DNA of 6,200 nucleotides from CAVALG01 sp963589585 (GTDB lineage Bacteria; Bacillota; Clostridia; Oscillospirales; Acutalibacteraceae): assembly GCA_963589585.1 (NCBI GenBank), contig CAVALG010000144.1, positions 1-6,200 on the forward strand, given 5' to 3'. Shown here one piece after another: positions 6,192 to 6,200 of the stretch; position 1 is the stretch's first letter; each line of letters opens with the position of its first letter. Below the pieces are notes generated by a model, which was given only the letters and a program-made list of their open reading frames with translations, ran no database searches and was not told where the DNA came from. Position numbers and translations under genes: made by a program.

Positions 6192-6200
6192 ATGAGTAAC
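6192..6200 (+). CDS. Start of a further gene, probably ecfT (partial, cut by the window edge)
   Basis: Only ATG AGT AAC (Met-Ser-Asn) is visible. A strong RBS and a 10-base gap after ecfA2 show that translation is meant to start here. The usual Firmicute order is ecfA1-ecfA2-ecfT, so the membrane-embedded EcfT scaffold is the expected product, but nothing in three codons proves it. Confidence 0.55.

Noticed and set aside
1..6200. Mobile element, CRISPR array, tRNA/rRNA or an undescribed defence-type system
   Set aside because: The window is nearly fully covered by co-directional housekeeping genes with gaps of 31 bases or less. No spaced repeats, transposase or integrase motifs, or RNA gene signatures were seen.

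Overview
The window looks like ordinary chromosome from a low-to-moderate GC anaerobic Firmicute, most likely a Clostridia-type organism. The reasons are AG-rich Shine-Dalgarno sites, a TTG start, a ruvC-ruvA-ruvB cluster, and ECF-transporter ATPases of the Firmicutes kind. Bacilli such as B. subtilis use RecU instead of RuvC, so ruvC argues against that group. No species can be named from the sequence alone.

Everything reads on the + strand, and coding sequence is almost continuous. A sigma-70/sigma-A type promoter with an extended -10 lies at 19-47. It is followed by ruvC (78-584), ruvA (581-1174) and ruvB (1178-2215), the complete Holliday-junction branch migration and resolution set. After 31 bases comes glmM (2247-3602, phosphoglucosamine mutase), which overlaps by ATGA a class I SAM-dependent methyltransferase (3599-4462) resembling RlmI/RlmK-type rRNA methyltransferases but without a PUA domain. 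After a further 28 bases come ecfA1 (4491-5336) and ecfA2 (5339-6181), the two ATPases of the energising module of ECF vitamin transporters. A strong ribosome binding site and ATG at 6180-6194 open another gene, probably ecfT, cut by the window edge.

No intrinsic terminator and no second convincing promoter was seen. The longest gap between genes is 31 bases, so one long transcript is the simplest reading. It would join recombination repair (ruvCAB), cell-wall precursor synthesis (glmM), RNA modification (the methyltransferase) and micronutrient uptake (ecfA1-ecfA2-ecfT). These functions share no pathway, so the grouping looks like a housekeeping operon rather than one system.

I found no mobile element, CRISPR array, RNA gene or undescribed system. 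The points most worth a second look are the methyltransferase lacking the expected m5C catalytic cysteine, the placement of the ecf genes and glmM away from their usual Firmicute neighbours, and two start-site corrections (ruvC and ecfA2).
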